25,953 nt of DNA from JAIBBG01 sp043748015 (GTDB taxonomy: Bacteria; Bacteroidota; Bacteroidia; Flavobacteriales_D; Sanyastnellaceae), in NCBI GenBank assembly GCA_043748015.1, contig JAYTOA010000167.1, forward strand, positions 1-25,953, in the 5' to 3' direction. The notes beneath the pieces are model-generated. The model did no database searches. It was not told the DNA's origin and saw nothing but the letters and a program-made list of their open reading frames with translations. Below are positions 8,641-16,887 of the stretch, one piece after another (position 1 is the first letter of the stretch; each line of letters opens with the position of its first letter). The position numbers and the translations under genes are program-made.

Positions 8641-9558
8641 TCAAAAAACTTCGGCAATCATGCATCTGGCACTACCTCCGCCATACTTCTCAATGGTCTG
8701 TAACGACGAGTGAACAATCTCGCAATATTTTTCTATGTTTTGCTTTTGATGAGCTTGAAGAGATGCGAATGCACTGTCAGACATTACAAGTATGGACTTA
8801 TTATTAAAGGTTTGCAGTTCCAGCGCATTGCCCAAAAACTGATTCACTTGATCTTCCGAAATCAAAATCAGTTCGCGACCTGATTGTTCAAGACTTGACA
8901 AAACAAATTTTCTCTCGTTGACATCATCGATAGCATCGGCACATACAATGGCAAAATCTGTAGCTATACTCATCATCACATTGGTGTGATAAATGGGAAC
9001 TCTTTTGTTCGATACAGTTTGACACGCATGAAAAATCACCTGTGAATATTCCATTTCATTGCACCATTCACGCACCAAATCATCCGATGTTCTTTCTGAT
9101 AAAGATGCGTAAGCCAACTTATTGATTCTGTCGAGTACAAGACTACCTGTGCCTTCGAGGTAATGACCTTCTCCTTCATGATGAGCGAAGTCCACTTTTT
9201 GTTTCTTGCCAAAAGCGTACTGAAAATCTGATTCATTGAAATCAATTCTGCGTTCAAGTCTTCTGTTGGAAGCTTGCATGGGATACAATACATACTTATC
9301 ACCATGAAAACTGATCCAGTTATTCGGAAACAAACTATCAGGCGTGAGCGGCAATGGTGTGTCATTTACTACATGAACCTGCACACCATGAATAACGAGT
9401 GTTTTAACGATTGCGTCAAACTCTTGCTGAGCATGAGCATTGATCACCGATGACTCGTCATCAGAATGTGAATGCTGGTAATGGTTATTGGAAGCCGTTT
9501 CAGGATTCATACTGAAAGCCACCGGCCGGATCATCAAAACTTTATTGGTGCGTTGCAT
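8641..9558 (-). CDS. ctlX: CtlX-type guanidino-modifying hydrolase (arginine deiminase-like)
   Basis: A 305-residue member of the amidinotransferase/arginine deiminase superfamily (pentein fold), closest in pattern to proteins annotated CtlX, citrulline-utilisation hydrolase. It opens with VLMIRPVAFSMNPETASNN. Expected active-site elements are seen: Asp74 in TPDSLFPNNW, Glu135 in YLEGTGSLVLD, His191 in YHTNVMMS and the nucleophile Cys299 in GGSARCMIAEVF near the C-terminus. The frame is open to a GTG at 9675, but ATG at 9558 gives the usual family start and leaves a 96-base divergent promoter region against the plus-strand gene at 9655. No signal peptide, so cytosolic. The likely substrate is citrulline, arginine or a related guanidino/ureido compound; the exact reaction cannot be fixed from sequence. 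Confidence 0.85.
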   Translation of the reverse strand: MQRTNKVLMIRPVAFSMNPETASNNHYQHSHSDDESSVINAHAQQEFDAIVKTLVIHGVQVHVVNDTPLPLTPDSLFPNNWISFHGDKYVLYPMQASNRRLERRIDFNESDFQYAFGKKQKVDFAHHEGEGHYLEGTGSLVLDRINKLAYASLSERTSDDLVREWCNEMEYSQVIFHACQTVSNKRVPIYHTNVMMSIATDFAIVCADAIDDVNERKFVLSSLEQSGRELILISEDQVNQFLGNALELQTFNNKSILVMSDSAFASLQAHQKQNIEKYCEIVHSSLQTIEKYGGGSARCMIAEVF

Positions 9559-9654
9559 TGGTGCAAAGTTGGAAACATTGCCGAAGATGTAACCAAATAT
9601 TGAATCATTGCGTTTCAGTTCAGTTGATAAGTACCAACACCTCAAGAAAACCCT

Positions 9655-10362
9655 GTGAATTCCACCCTTTGTCACATATTTGTTTCATTCTGTATCGTCA
9701 CCGGCATGTGCATGTCCTCTTGCAACTCTCCTAAAGCAAGTGGCGACGGTCTTGAAGGAAAAATTGTCTACGAATTGACTTATCCATTTGAGAGCAATTC
9801 TGTAATGATGGATCTATATCCCACCGAAATGACGTTTCATTTCAAAGGAAGCAAACTCCATTCAGAAGTGAAATCGAGTTATGATATCATGACGACAAAT
9901 CTCATAGTTGATTGCGAGAACAAAGTATTCACGCAACTATTAAAGAATATGAGTAAACGTTTTGGAACGAGACTCAACGAAGAAGAGACGCGGGCATGGT
10001 ATGGCAGATATCCAAAATTGATTTACACTACAACTGAAGAAACGATCAACATTGCCGGTTACATCTGCAATAAAGCAATCGCACATTTTGCGCATGATTC
10101 GCTGCCTGCGATAGATATCTATTACACAAAAGGACTTGGCCTTTCATGCACGAACTGGTGGAATCCATTCGAACAAATTGATGGATTCCTGATGGGTTAT
10201 GACATGGAGCAATATGGAATGCGCATGCGCCTTCGAGCTAAATCCGTATCATTTGAAGCAGTCGACGATAAGTATTTTGAAATCCCAAAAAACTTTGAAA
10301 TGGTGGATGGCAACACTATGGATTTGCAAATGAAAAATATGGTCACTGAATTTGTGAAGTAA
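9655..10362 (+). CDS. Putative lipoprotein, GLPGLI/DUF4412-like
   Basis: A 235-residue exported protein. It starts with GTG; the first ATG in frame is residue 18, which would leave no export signal. The first 22 residues are hydrophobic but lack a basic n-region, and Cys23 in CMSSCNS fits a loose lipobox, so outer-membrane or inner-membrane lipidation is plausible. The body (GKIVYELTYPF, INIAGYICNKAIAHF, IDIYYTKGLGL, YFEIPKNFEMV) has the order of elements found in DUF4412/GLPGLI-type Bacteroidota proteins: a central G-Y-x-C-x-K strand, a Y-T-K/T strand and a final x-F-x-x-P strand. Function unknown. It is divergent from ctlX and converges on the next small gene with a 51-base gap and no obvious terminator. 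Confidence 0.65.
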   Translation: MNSTLCHIFVSFCIVTGMCMSSCNSPKASGDGLEGKIVYELTYPFESNSVMMDLYPTEMTFHFKGSKLHSEVKSSYDIMTTNLIVDCENKVFTQLLKNMSKRFGTRLNEEETRAWYGRYPKLIYTTTEETINIAGYICNKAIAHFAHDSLPAIDIYYTKGLGLSCTNWWNPFEQIDGFLMGYDMEQYGMRMRLRAKSVSFEAVDDKYFEIPKNFEMVDGNTMDLQMKNMVTEFVK

Positions 10363-10413
10363 TCTGATTTACAACATTCAAAGTCAATCCGTCAATTCTC
10401 CCTTCTCAGCAAT

Positions 10414-10815
10414 CTACTGTTGTTTGCAATTCGTTGTTGCCAATTTCTCTATTTCCAGGCCAGTCAATTCGAATGAGTCCAATGACTCAGGATTTGCTTT
10501 AGCAGGCTTAAATGCCAAACCAGCAACACGTGGCAACAAAGTTTTTCCCGCACTCACGCAATAAGGCTTTTCAGCACTTTCCTCGATCATTATCAGGTTG
10601 GTAAAAAATTCTATGCCCAATGTAAACTCCGCTGCAGTGCTGCTCTTGTTGATGATTTTCACCATCAGAATTTTGGGACTCTTCTTGCTGTACCATTTTT
10701 CATTTCCCCATTTCGTATGAAACTGAACTCCTTCAATTTCTTTATAGAGCGTGTATTGAGCAAACATGTTGGATGCAGCAAATGACAAAAGCAGAGCGAT
10801 AATAATTGATCTCAT
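10414..10815 (-). CDS. Small secreted protein of unknown function
   Basis: A 133-residue protein not recognised as a known family. The N-terminus MRSIIIALLLSFAASNMFAQ is a clear Sec signal peptide with cleavage after the Ala of FAQ, so the mature protein of about 114 residues is periplasmic or exported. The body alternates beta-like stretches (ILMVKIINKSS, AEFTLGIEFFTNLIMI) that suggest a small beta-sandwich. Two cysteines (near residues 85 and 130) could form a disulfide. No membrane anchor and no T9SS tail. A good two-part Bacteroidota promoter lies just upstream, which supports it being a real gene expressed alone. Confidence 0.7.
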   Translation of the reverse strand: MRSIIIALLLSFAASNMFAQYTLYKEIEGVQFHTKWGNEKWYSKKSPKILMVKIINKSSTAAEFTLGIEFFTNLIMIEESAEKPYCVSAGKTLLPRVAGLAFKPAKANPESLDSFELTGLEIEKLATTNCKQQ

Positions 10816-10838
10816 AAGTCTCGATATTTATTCTGTAC

Positions 10839-10866
10839 CAAAACTACATGTCGTTGCAAATTGCAA
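10839..10866 (-). promoter_or_regulatory. Putative Bacteroidota promoter of the small secreted gene
   Basis: On the minus strand TTG (10864-10866), a 17-base spacer and TAGTTTTG (10839-10846) match the Bacteroidota -33 TTG and -7 TAnnTTTG arrangement. The -7 box lies 24-31 bases before the ATG at 10815, leaving a short leader. It is the most complete promoter match noted in this window. Confidence 0.5.
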
Positions 10867-11465
10867 CCCATAGATTCCGCTCACGTTTAAGCAACAATCT
10901 TTGAATAAAAGAGGAATACGCGGCGACTAAGAGTAGAGAACTTACGAACCGCGTTTTTTTCGTTGTAGTTCTGATGCAATGCACTGTTGTTTTAAGTGTT
11001 TGTACACAAATACCATTAATGGGACAAAGGACTCCATTTTTCGGAATACGCGTTAAGAGATCCCCAACGAATTTGGCTCAGGCCGCGAGGACCGGCACCC
11101 TCTGAGTCGCTGTAATTCGCAGACCTTGGGAATTCGTTTGCGACTTCAAATTGAATCTGAATTGGCTACAAATTCAGGCTCCTACGCTGGGTGTTGCAAT
11201 TGACTAAAAGCGAAATTCTTTGCTTTTTTTCTTCCATGTATAAAAATTGAACACGCCCAGAAGTAGCATCAACTCATCCTTCGTTCACATGTGCTTGACA
11301 TCCCGAATCGAATGGAGGAATCATCCTACAAGGTGATACCAAAGGATCATTTTGATGTAGGTTCTAACATCCAGAAATTAGGATAAAAAGTAATGATTGT
11401 ATTCAATTGAAAATAATTTGAACGCTTTCAAAGGTTGTGTGTACCGCATTTCAAAACCACACTCT
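10867..11465. other. Gene-free region with nested inverted repeats
   Basis: About 600 bases without a convincing gene. The minus strand is open for about 80 codons in one frame around 10850-11085, but with no good start and no recognisable protein. Several inverted repeats cluster at 11060-11180 (see the candidate RNA entry). The 10-base word ggaatacgcg occurs twice, at 10913-10922 and 11043-11052. A taatttg word at 11414-11420 resembles a shortened -7 box and would suit the ATG at 11466. No match to a riboswitch, tmRNA, RNase P RNA or SRP RNA was recognised. Confidence 0.5.
11060..11230 (+). ncRNA. Candidate structured RNA or leader (unassigned)
   Basis: Three perfect-arm stems lie close together. 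An outer stem pairs AACGAATT (11066-11073) with AATTCGTT (11131-11138). Inside it CTCAG (11077-11081) pairs with CTGAG (11102-11106), and directly stacked GCCG (11082-11085) pairs with CGGC (11093-11096), with loop CGAGGAC. A third hairpin pairs CTGAATT (11157-11163) with AATTCAG (11171-11177). AAAAGC (11206-11211) with GCTTTT plus a T-run (11222-11230) could be a weak intrinsic terminator, which would fix the plus strand. No known RNA family was recognised. It could be a small RNA, or a leader of the RnfD-like operon. Strand and ends are inference. Confidence 0.3.
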
Positions 11466-12344
11466 ATGCTCAGTTCAATCACACCATACTTACGCACAAT
11501 CCTTCTCTGGATGCGCTCTGACGGCAGACATTTTCAGATCATCTCACAAATTTCTTTTCTCTGTTTTGGCATCTACACACTTGGCTGGGACGCCGATTGG
11601 AAAAAATACCTGGCGGCATTTGGTGGTTGTTTGATTGCACAATTCCTCGCCATAAGATTCGCTGGTTTTCCGAAGCACTCTTTGAAGAGTGCGATGATCA
11701 CAGCTTTGGGGATTTCACTTTTGCTCAAAGCGAATTCACCATGGTTATTTCTATTCGCAGCATTATTCGCCATCGGACAAAAATTTCTGGTCAAAATCAA
11801 AGGCAAGCATTTATGGAATCCAGCAAATTTTGGAATTGTCATTATAATTCTGATTAGTGGCGAGGCATGGATTTCTCCCGGACAATGGGGCAACGGCGCG
11901 TTGCTAGTATTCATGGTTGGAACTGCAGGATTGGCGGTATTGAGCAATATCAAACGACTCGAAACCGGTGTTGCATTCATTCTGACTCTTTCCACCTTAG
12001 AATTTTTCCGCACCATCATTTATCTCGGTTGGGAATGGGATGTACTTCTCCTTAAACTCAGCAGTGGATCGCTCTGGTTGTTTGCATTGTTCATGATCAC
12101 CGATCCAATGACAACTCCCAACGCCAAGAGAACGCGTATCATTTGGTCAATTGCGGTTGCGGCGATCAGTTTCTATCTCACCAATTTTTATTTCATTAAC
12201 GGTGCGCCATTCTGGGTTTTGTTCTTCGCAACGCCGTTCACGCCATTGTTTGACATATGGGTAAAAAAACCTTCATTCAAATGGTTCACAAATTCATCCC
12301 CTGAAGTTTCAACTTCTATACAAGTCTCTATCAGCAAAAAATAA
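11466..12344 (+). CDS. RnfD/NqrB-like multispanning membrane protein
   Basis: A 292-residue inner-membrane protein with about nine or ten hydrophobic segments. Two stretches mark it as related to subunit D of Rnf and subunit B of Nqr: KGKHLWNPANFG in the first half, and FALFMITDPMTTP in the second. ISPGQWGNGALL between them is typical of the stand-alone relatives. No S-x-A-T-type motif for covalent FMN attachment was seen, unlike true RnfD/NqrB, and no other rnf or nqr gene is in the window, so this is probably not a sodium pump subunit. The frame is open to a TTG at 11397; ATG at 11466 gives a normal short cytosolic N-terminus and was chosen. It is followed after 27 bases by the DUF2330 gene, evidently one operon. 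Confidence 0.8.
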   Translation: MLSSITPYLRTILLWMRSDGRHFQIISQISFLCFGIYTLGWDADWKKYLAAFGGCLIAQFLAIRFAGFPKHSLKSAMITALGISLLLKANSPWLFLFAALFAIGQKFLVKIKGKHLWNPANFGIVIIILISGEAWISPGQWGNGALLVFMVGTAGLAVLSNIKRLETGVAFILTLSTLEFFRTIIYLGWEWDVLLLKLSSGSLWLFALFMITDPMTTPNAKRTRIIWSIAVAAISFYLTNFYFINGAPFWVLFFATPFTPLFDIWVKKPSFKWFTNSSPEVSTSIQVSISKK

Positions 12345-12371
12345 TATCACTTCAATTTAAAAATAAAAACA

Positions 12372-13844
12372 ATGAAAAAGTTTCCAATCATCACTGTGCT
12401 TCTCGCACTATTTCTGGGGAGCATGTCTGAATTATCCGCCTTCTGTGGATTCTATGTTGCCAAAGCCGACGCCAAATTGTTCAACAACAAAAGCGAGGTC
12501 ATCATGGTTCGTGACGGCAACAAAAACGTCATTACCATGAGTAGTGACTTTCAAGGCAACCTCAAAGATTTTGCTATGGTTGTACCTGTGCCGGTCGTTC
12601 TTGGAAGAAAGGACATTAAGGTCGTAGAACGACGTGTATTCGATGTACTCAACGATTATTCCGCACCACGCCTTGTAGAATATTACGACAACAATCCATG
12701 TGGTTATATGGTGGAAGATGAAGTAATGACCAGGTGGGGACAGGCCTCCATGATGGAGTCAACTGTTCGATTGTGCTCCGTTACGGACAAAGACTTCGGA
12801 GTAAAAATTGAAGCGCAATATGAAGTGGATGAATATGATGTGCTCATTCTTTCAGCCACAGAATCAAATGGATTAAAAGATTGGTTGAATGCTAACGGTT
12901 ATAAAATTCCCGACAAAGCAGAAGAAGTTCTTGATCCATATATCAAAAGCAATATGAAATTCTTCGTTGTAAAAGTGAATCTCGAGAAGATGAAAAACAA
13001 AAACTTCGACTACCTCCGACCACTTCAATTATCATTTGAGCACGCCAAGTTTATGCTGCCCTTGCGTTTGGGAATGGCCAACAGTCAAGGATCACAGGAC
13101 ATGATTGTATATGCTTTCACCCGCACTGGTCGGGTGGAATGCACGAACTATCGCACAGTAAAAATGCCAACTGACAGAAACATACCACTGTACGTTCAAC
13201 CAAAGTTTGGTGAATTTTACAAATCGCTTTTCGAAAAGCAATACCTATCAGAAGGTCGCAATGCCGTATTTCTTGAGTATGCATGGAACGTAAGTCCATA
13301 CAACGCCATGCATTGCGATCCATGTGTTGGACCACCGCCAATCAATACTGATTTTGTAGATGCCGGTGTGAACTGGTTGAATGAAAAGCCAGGGCAGCAA
13401 TACACCATTTTCTTCACAAGATTGCACGTGAGATACAGTCGAGATAAATTCCCTGCAGACCTACAGTTTCAAGAAACCCCTAACAATGAAAATTATCAAT
13501 GCCGCTACATTCTCACTCATCCGGCACAAGGAGATTTGAGTTGTGATGCAGGACAGGATTATCTAGAAACCCTTTACAATAAACGCAATCGAGAGATAGA
13601 TGAAGTTTACGCGCTTGCCGGCTGGAATCGCGACGGAAGCGATGGATATCTGAATGAATTCTCATCTCAGATGAAGGGCAAGAAAGTGATCAAAGAGAAG
13701 AAGCAGGATTTCCCTCTCATTACTTCCCTTCCTGATTCGAACTTTCGATTGAAAATTGGTTTGAGCATGCTATTGCTTCTCACCGTCAGTATTGTTCTTT
13801 TTGGAGTCAATCAAAGTGTGAAAGAAAAAGAACTGGTGAGCTGA
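12372..13844 (+). CDS. DUF2330 domain protein, secreted and membrane anchored
   Basis: A 490-residue protein matching DUF2330, whose role is unknown. It has a Sec signal peptide (MKKFPIITVLLALFLGSMSE, cleavage near SELSA), the family opening FCGFYVAKADAKLFN, and KDFAMVVPVPVVLGRKDIKV. The mature part contains about nine cysteines, including NPCGYMVED and a C-x-x-C pair in MHCDPCVGPPP, so disulfides or metal/cofactor ligands are possible. A single hydrophobic helix near the C-terminus (LSMLLLLTVSIVLFGV) and a short charged tail suggest a bulk periplasmic domain anchored to the inner membrane. The ATG has an A-rich leader typical of Bacteroidota. It is the second gene of the operon with the RnfD-like protein and is followed by a strong terminator, which limits the unit to two genes. 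Confidence 0.85.
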   Translation: MKKFPIITVLLALFLGSMSELSAFCGFYVAKADAKLFNNKSEVIMVRDGNKNVITMSSDFQGNLKDFAMVVPVPVVLGRKDIKVVERRVFDVLNDYSAPRLVEYYDNNPCGYMVEDEVMTRWGQASMMESTVRLCSVTDKDFGVKIEAQYEVDEYDVLILSATESNGLKDWLNANGYKIPDKAEEVLDPYIKSNMKFFVVKVNLEKMKNKNFDYLRPLQLSFEHAKFMLPLRLGMANSQGSQDMIVYAFTRTGRVECTNYRTVKMPTDRNIPLYVQPKFGEFYKSLFEKQYLSEGRNAVFLEYAWNVSPYNAMHCDPCVGPPPINTDFVDAGVNWLNEKPGQQYTIFFTRLHVRYSRDKFPADLQFQETPNNENYQCRYILTHPAQGDLSCDAGQDYLETLYNKRNREIDEVYALAGWNRDGSDGYLNEFSSQMKGKKVIKEKKQDFPLITSLPDSNFRLKIGLSMLLLLTVSIVLFGVNQSVKEKELVS

Positions 13845-13898
13845 GAGAATATGAAATTGAGCCGGTCAGAATCAACTCAAGTCTGACAAAAACATGAG

Positions 13899-13933
13899 CG
13901 TCGGAGGAATGAAATTCCTTCGACGTTTTTTTT
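13899..13933 (+). terminator. Rho-independent terminator of the RnfD-like/DUF2330 operon
   Basis: CGTCGGAGGAAT (13899-13910), loop GAA, ATTCCTTCGACG (13914-13925) form a 12-pair stem with one G-T pair, followed by eight T (13926-13933). It lies 54 bases past the DUF2330 stop. The convergent SBBP gene ends at 13964, so the same hairpin may also slow transcription from that side, although the minus-strand T-run is poor. Confidence 0.92.
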
Positions 13934-13963
13934 ATCATTCAATGAAATTAGAGATATGCGACG

Positions 13964-16672
13964 TCACTCCTTGAAAAAAGATTGAACATTCACGTTTCCA
14001 TCGGCGTGAATTATTTCCAAGAAATACAAACCACTTTTTGCGTCTCCAATATAAAATGACAATGCATTTGAATTTGACGTCAATGCTATTCTGTCGCCGA
14101 ATACCCTTTTGCCATAGCTGTCATATATAAGAACATCAATCATCTCATCATCATTTGGCGAGATCATGAGATTGATGAATTGCGACGCAGGATTCGGAAA
14201 CAACAACGCATTAATATCAATAGCGTAAACTACGGAAGTAGTTTTGTCTCCGATAAATTCTCCGTTCAAAGTATATTGCTTCAAACGATAAAATATCAGC
14301 CCTCTCACCGGTTCCATGTCTTCAGTGGAATAGTAACGTCCACTTGTTGAAGCAAGACAACCAACATCAGATACGTGTGTCCATTCGATTCCGTCAACAC
14401 TTCTTTCAACCGAGAAATTATGACACAAATTCTGTTCTTCAATTTCCCACAGACATATGATAGAATTATTTGAATAATCAGGATGCGCTTCAAATCTGGT
14501 AACGGTAATAGGCAGTAACATAAAGTTACCGTATCTAATCAGAAATGCATCATTACTTGCACTGCCGCCAATAGTTGGCTGATGTGATCCTGCGGTAGAA
14601 ATATTATTTGTTGAATTAGTTGAACCTCCGAAGAACACACCATTGATATTGTCGATTGAAATTGAATTGCCAATTTCATCACCGCTTCCACCAAGATAAG
14701 TGATCCATTGCATCACACCGACATTTGAAAACTGAGCAAGAAATGCATCACTGAAACCTCCACCAAAAGATGTTTGAGCCGCACTGATAGTTGCTAGTCC
14801 AGATGTGGATGCGGTATAACCTCCTACGTAGATAAATCCACCGCCATCAAACTTTGCAGAGTACGCATTGTCCTGACTATTGCCTCCAATGTAGGTGGCC
14901 CACATCTTCGATCCAGTGGCATCATAGACTGCAATAAACCCATCACTCGAACCATTTCTTACAGTTGAATATGCGCCGGCAGTTGCCACACCAGAAGCGG
15001 AATTGGACTGTCCACTTAACAAAACATTGTTCATTGGATCAATGTCAATGCTATATCCATTGTCGGCACCGGTTCCTCCTAAATAAGTAGACCACACAAT
15101 GCTACCGGCAGTATTAATACACGAAACGAATGCATCGTTTGAACCGCCTGCCGTGGCTTGCGGAGCGCCAACGGTAGCGATACCTGACGTTGAATTTGTG
15201 AAACCACAAAAGTAAATGTTGCTTGTCGCAGTCATTGCAATTCCAAGAGCACCATCATTGGCTATTCCTCCGAAGTAGGTAGACCAACTCAGACTTCCAG
15301 ATGTATTGAACATAGCTAGAAATCCATCAGTAGTACCGCCGGCGTAACTTCCTTGATGTGCACCTGCTGTTGCAATTCCTGTAGTTGATGACGTCTGGCC
15401 GACAATACAAACTGCGCCACCGGCGACTGCTACGCCTCTTCCAATATCGTTCTGTCCACCACCAAAATAGGTGCACCATTGCAACACACCATTGGAGTTG
15501 AACTTCGCCAAAACTGCATCAGAACCGCCAGCGTTGGTTGTCATGTATGCGCCGGGCGTAGCCAACGCACTTGTCGAAGTGGAATAACCGGTTAGGTAGA
15601 AAAATCCACCTCCGTCACAAACAAGATCGTATAGCTGATCTTCGGAGCTTCCTCCAAAATAAGTACTCCATAAACGGTTGCCATTCAAGTCGAACTTGGA
15701 TATGAAAATATCATTGGCGGGACTACCTCCATATACTCCCTGATGCGCTCCGGACGTGGCAATTCCCGAAGTTGACGACGTATTTCCTGCGAGATAAACA
15801 CTTCCCATTCCATCGAGTTCTGTAGCCAATCCAACATCGGATGATGATCCACCAAAATAAGTGGACCAACCGACAGAAGGTATTGGGTCAATGATCAAAG
15901 GAAGATCTAAGAACGACTCAGATTTATCATCCAAAAAAACAAAAGAGATCAGGTCGTCATTGCCTGACTGAAAACCGACATTAGCAGTAATCAATTCTGC
16001 GCCATTTTTAAAATAGCTCAACGGAACTGTTTCGGTAAGTACGCCCAACGATGTCTGCAATTGATGAGTTAGACCAGCTATGCCACTTTCAGCCTGCCGT
16101 TCAGTCAATCCCGAATAACGCAATTTTATTTTGCTGATGTCACTGCCCTTGTTCAAAATAAAATTGTACTTCACTGAATTTCTTTGAAGTTCATTGGATG
16201 AAACAAGAAATTCCACATCTACACCAGCGTAAATATTGTGGTAAACGATAGACTGGAAACGATGAACATTGTAAACAGCGACGGTACCCGATTGATCTGC
16301 AGAAACGTAATTATCATAATCATTGCTGATACCTTTCCATTCGATCCAGCCATTGTTATTCATCCCTTCAAAACGAATGTCTACTCTATGAAATTTAATT
16401 TCAGAACGAATCAATTCATCGTCGGAACTAGAAGGAACATGCTGATCCATTTCTTTCAGCTGATAAGAAAATCCGTCGCGATAAAGCAACACATCAAAAC
16501 CATTCATTTGCGCACAGGCAATCACATTTGTGTTGATCAACCCGTTTTGGTCATGAATCTGCCCCTTATTCTCAATAAAACCGCCAGCGCTATTCAAATG
16601 CTGCGCAAAACTGCCCACAGCTATTGCAGTAAACAGCAGAATGCATTGGATATTGAGACGGCTCAGCATCAT
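13964..16672 (-). CDS. SBBP-repeat surface protein with T9SS type A sorting domain
   Basis: A 902-residue exported protein. The signal peptide ends near GSFAQ (residues 20-24). An N-terminal domain of about 250 residues begins with FIENKGQ, the DUF7948-type domain that often precedes SBBP repeats. Seven tandem beta-propeller-like SBBP repeats follow, each opening with W-x-T-Y-x-G-G (for example WSTYFGGSSSDVG and WITYLGGSGDEIG) and carrying G-x-T-x-S-T-S-G-I-A-T and D-A-F-L-like ends. A linker domain (VTRFEAHPDY, then CLWEIEEQNLCHNFSVERSV) precedes a C-terminal T9SS type A tail (LFPNPASQFINL, SGLYFLEI). It should be secreted by T9SS and tethered to or released from the surface. It is divergent from the 1249-residue gene, which has the same N-terminal domain type. 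Confidence 0.92.
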   Translation of the reverse strand: MMLSRLNIQCILLFTAIAVGSFAQHLNSAGGFIENKGQIHDQNGLINTNVIACAQMNGFDVLLYRDGFSYQLKEMDQHVPSSSDDELIRSEIKFHRVDIRFEGMNNNGWIEWKGISNDYDNYVSADQSGTVAVYNVHRFQSIVYHNIYAGVDVEFLVSSNELQRNSVKYNFILNKGSDISKIKLRYSGLTERQAESGIAGLTHQLQTSLGVLTETVPLSYFKNGAELITANVGFQSGNDDLISFVFLDDKSESFLDLPLIIDPIPSVGWSTYFGGSSSDVGLATELDGMGSVYLAGNTSSTSGIATSGAHQGVYGGSPANDIFISKFDLNGNRLWSTYFGGSSEDQLYDLVCDGGGFFYLTGYSTSTSALATPGAYMTTNAGGSDAVLAKFNSNGVLQWCTYFGGGQNDIGRGVAVAGGAVCIVGQTSSTTGIATAGAHQGSYAGGTTDGFLAMFNTSGSLSWSTYFGGIANDGALGIAMTATSNIYFCGFTNSTSGIATVGAPQATAGGSNDAFVSCINTAGSIVWSTYLGGTGADNGYSIDIDPMNNVLLSGQSNSASGVATAGAYSTVRNGSSDGFIAVYDATGSKMWATYIGGNSQDNAYSAKFDGGGFIYVGGYTASTSGLATISAAQTSFGGGFSDAFLAQFSNVGVMQWITYLGGSGDEIGNSISIDNINGVFFGGSTNSTNNISTAGSHQPTIGGSASNDAFLIRYGNFMLLPITVTRFEAHPDYSNNSIICLWEIEEQNLCHNFSVERSVDGIEWTHVSDVGCLASTSGRYYSTEDMEPVRGLIFYRLKQYTLNGEFIGDKTTSVVYAIDINALLFPNPASQFINLMISPNDDEMIDVLIYDSYGKRVFGDRIALTSNSNALSFYIGDAKSGLYFLEIIHADGNVNVQSFFKE
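14530..15865 (-). repeat. Seven tandem ~192-bp coding repeats (SBBP)
   Basis: The codons for the T-Y-x-G-G core recur at 15851, 15653, 15461, 15269, 15077, 14885 and 14690. The spacings are 198, 192, 192, 192, 192 and 195 bases, so the middle units are exactly 64 codons. DNA identity between units is partial; protein identity is higher, especially at the start and the D-A-F-L end. Boundaries are approximate. Confidence 0.9.
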
Positions 16673-16697
16673 TAGAATAATGGTTTCATTTATGTAC

Positions 16698-16705
16698 CAA
16701 ACTTA
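16698..16705 (-). promoter_or_regulatory. Putative -7 box (TAAGTTTG) of the SBBP type A gene
   Basis: Minus-strand TAAGTTTG is an exact TAnnTTTG match, 26-33 bases before the ATG at 16672. A TTTG lies 25 bases further upstream, longer than the usual spacer. The remainder of this 215-base divergent region holds a weak inverted repeat (CCCATT 16738-16743 with AATGGG 16760-16765). Confidence 0.45.
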
Positions 16706-16887
16706 CAAATTAACACTCTAATTATCACTACAAATAGCCCATTTCACATGAATTATCACAATGGGTAGTTGAAATCGTTTAAACACTGTCCGAACAATTT
16801 TTCACCCCTGTTGACAACGCTTTGCCTTCATATGATGTCATCACATTGATAATTCCATAAATTGTTGAAAAGTCTTACATTCGAACC

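Noticed and set aside
9559..9675. N-terminal extension of ctlX to a GTG at 9675
   Set aside because: It would overlap the divergent gene starting at 9655 and adds 39 residues before the normal family start.
10908..10962. Relic of a response-regulator gene, from similarity of acttacgaaccgcgtttttt (10940 on) to the 3' end of the regulator gene at 6031-6050
   Set aside because: About 20 bases with two or three mismatches, including a T-run, is expected by chance in a window of this size, and no further collinear match is convincing.
10850..11085. Open minus-strand frame of about 80 codons as a small gene
   Set aside because: No acceptable start codon with leader, no family resemblance, and it overlaps the hairpin cluster and the promoter of the small secreted gene.
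11397..11465. TTG start for the RnfD-like protein
   Set aside because: The added 23 residues are not family-like, and a possible -7 word lies inside this stretch, so ATG at 11466 is preferred.
16738..16765. Inverted repeat CCCATT/AATGGG as an operator between the two SBBP genes
   Set aside because: Six-base arms with a 16-base gap are common by chance in AT-rich DNA.
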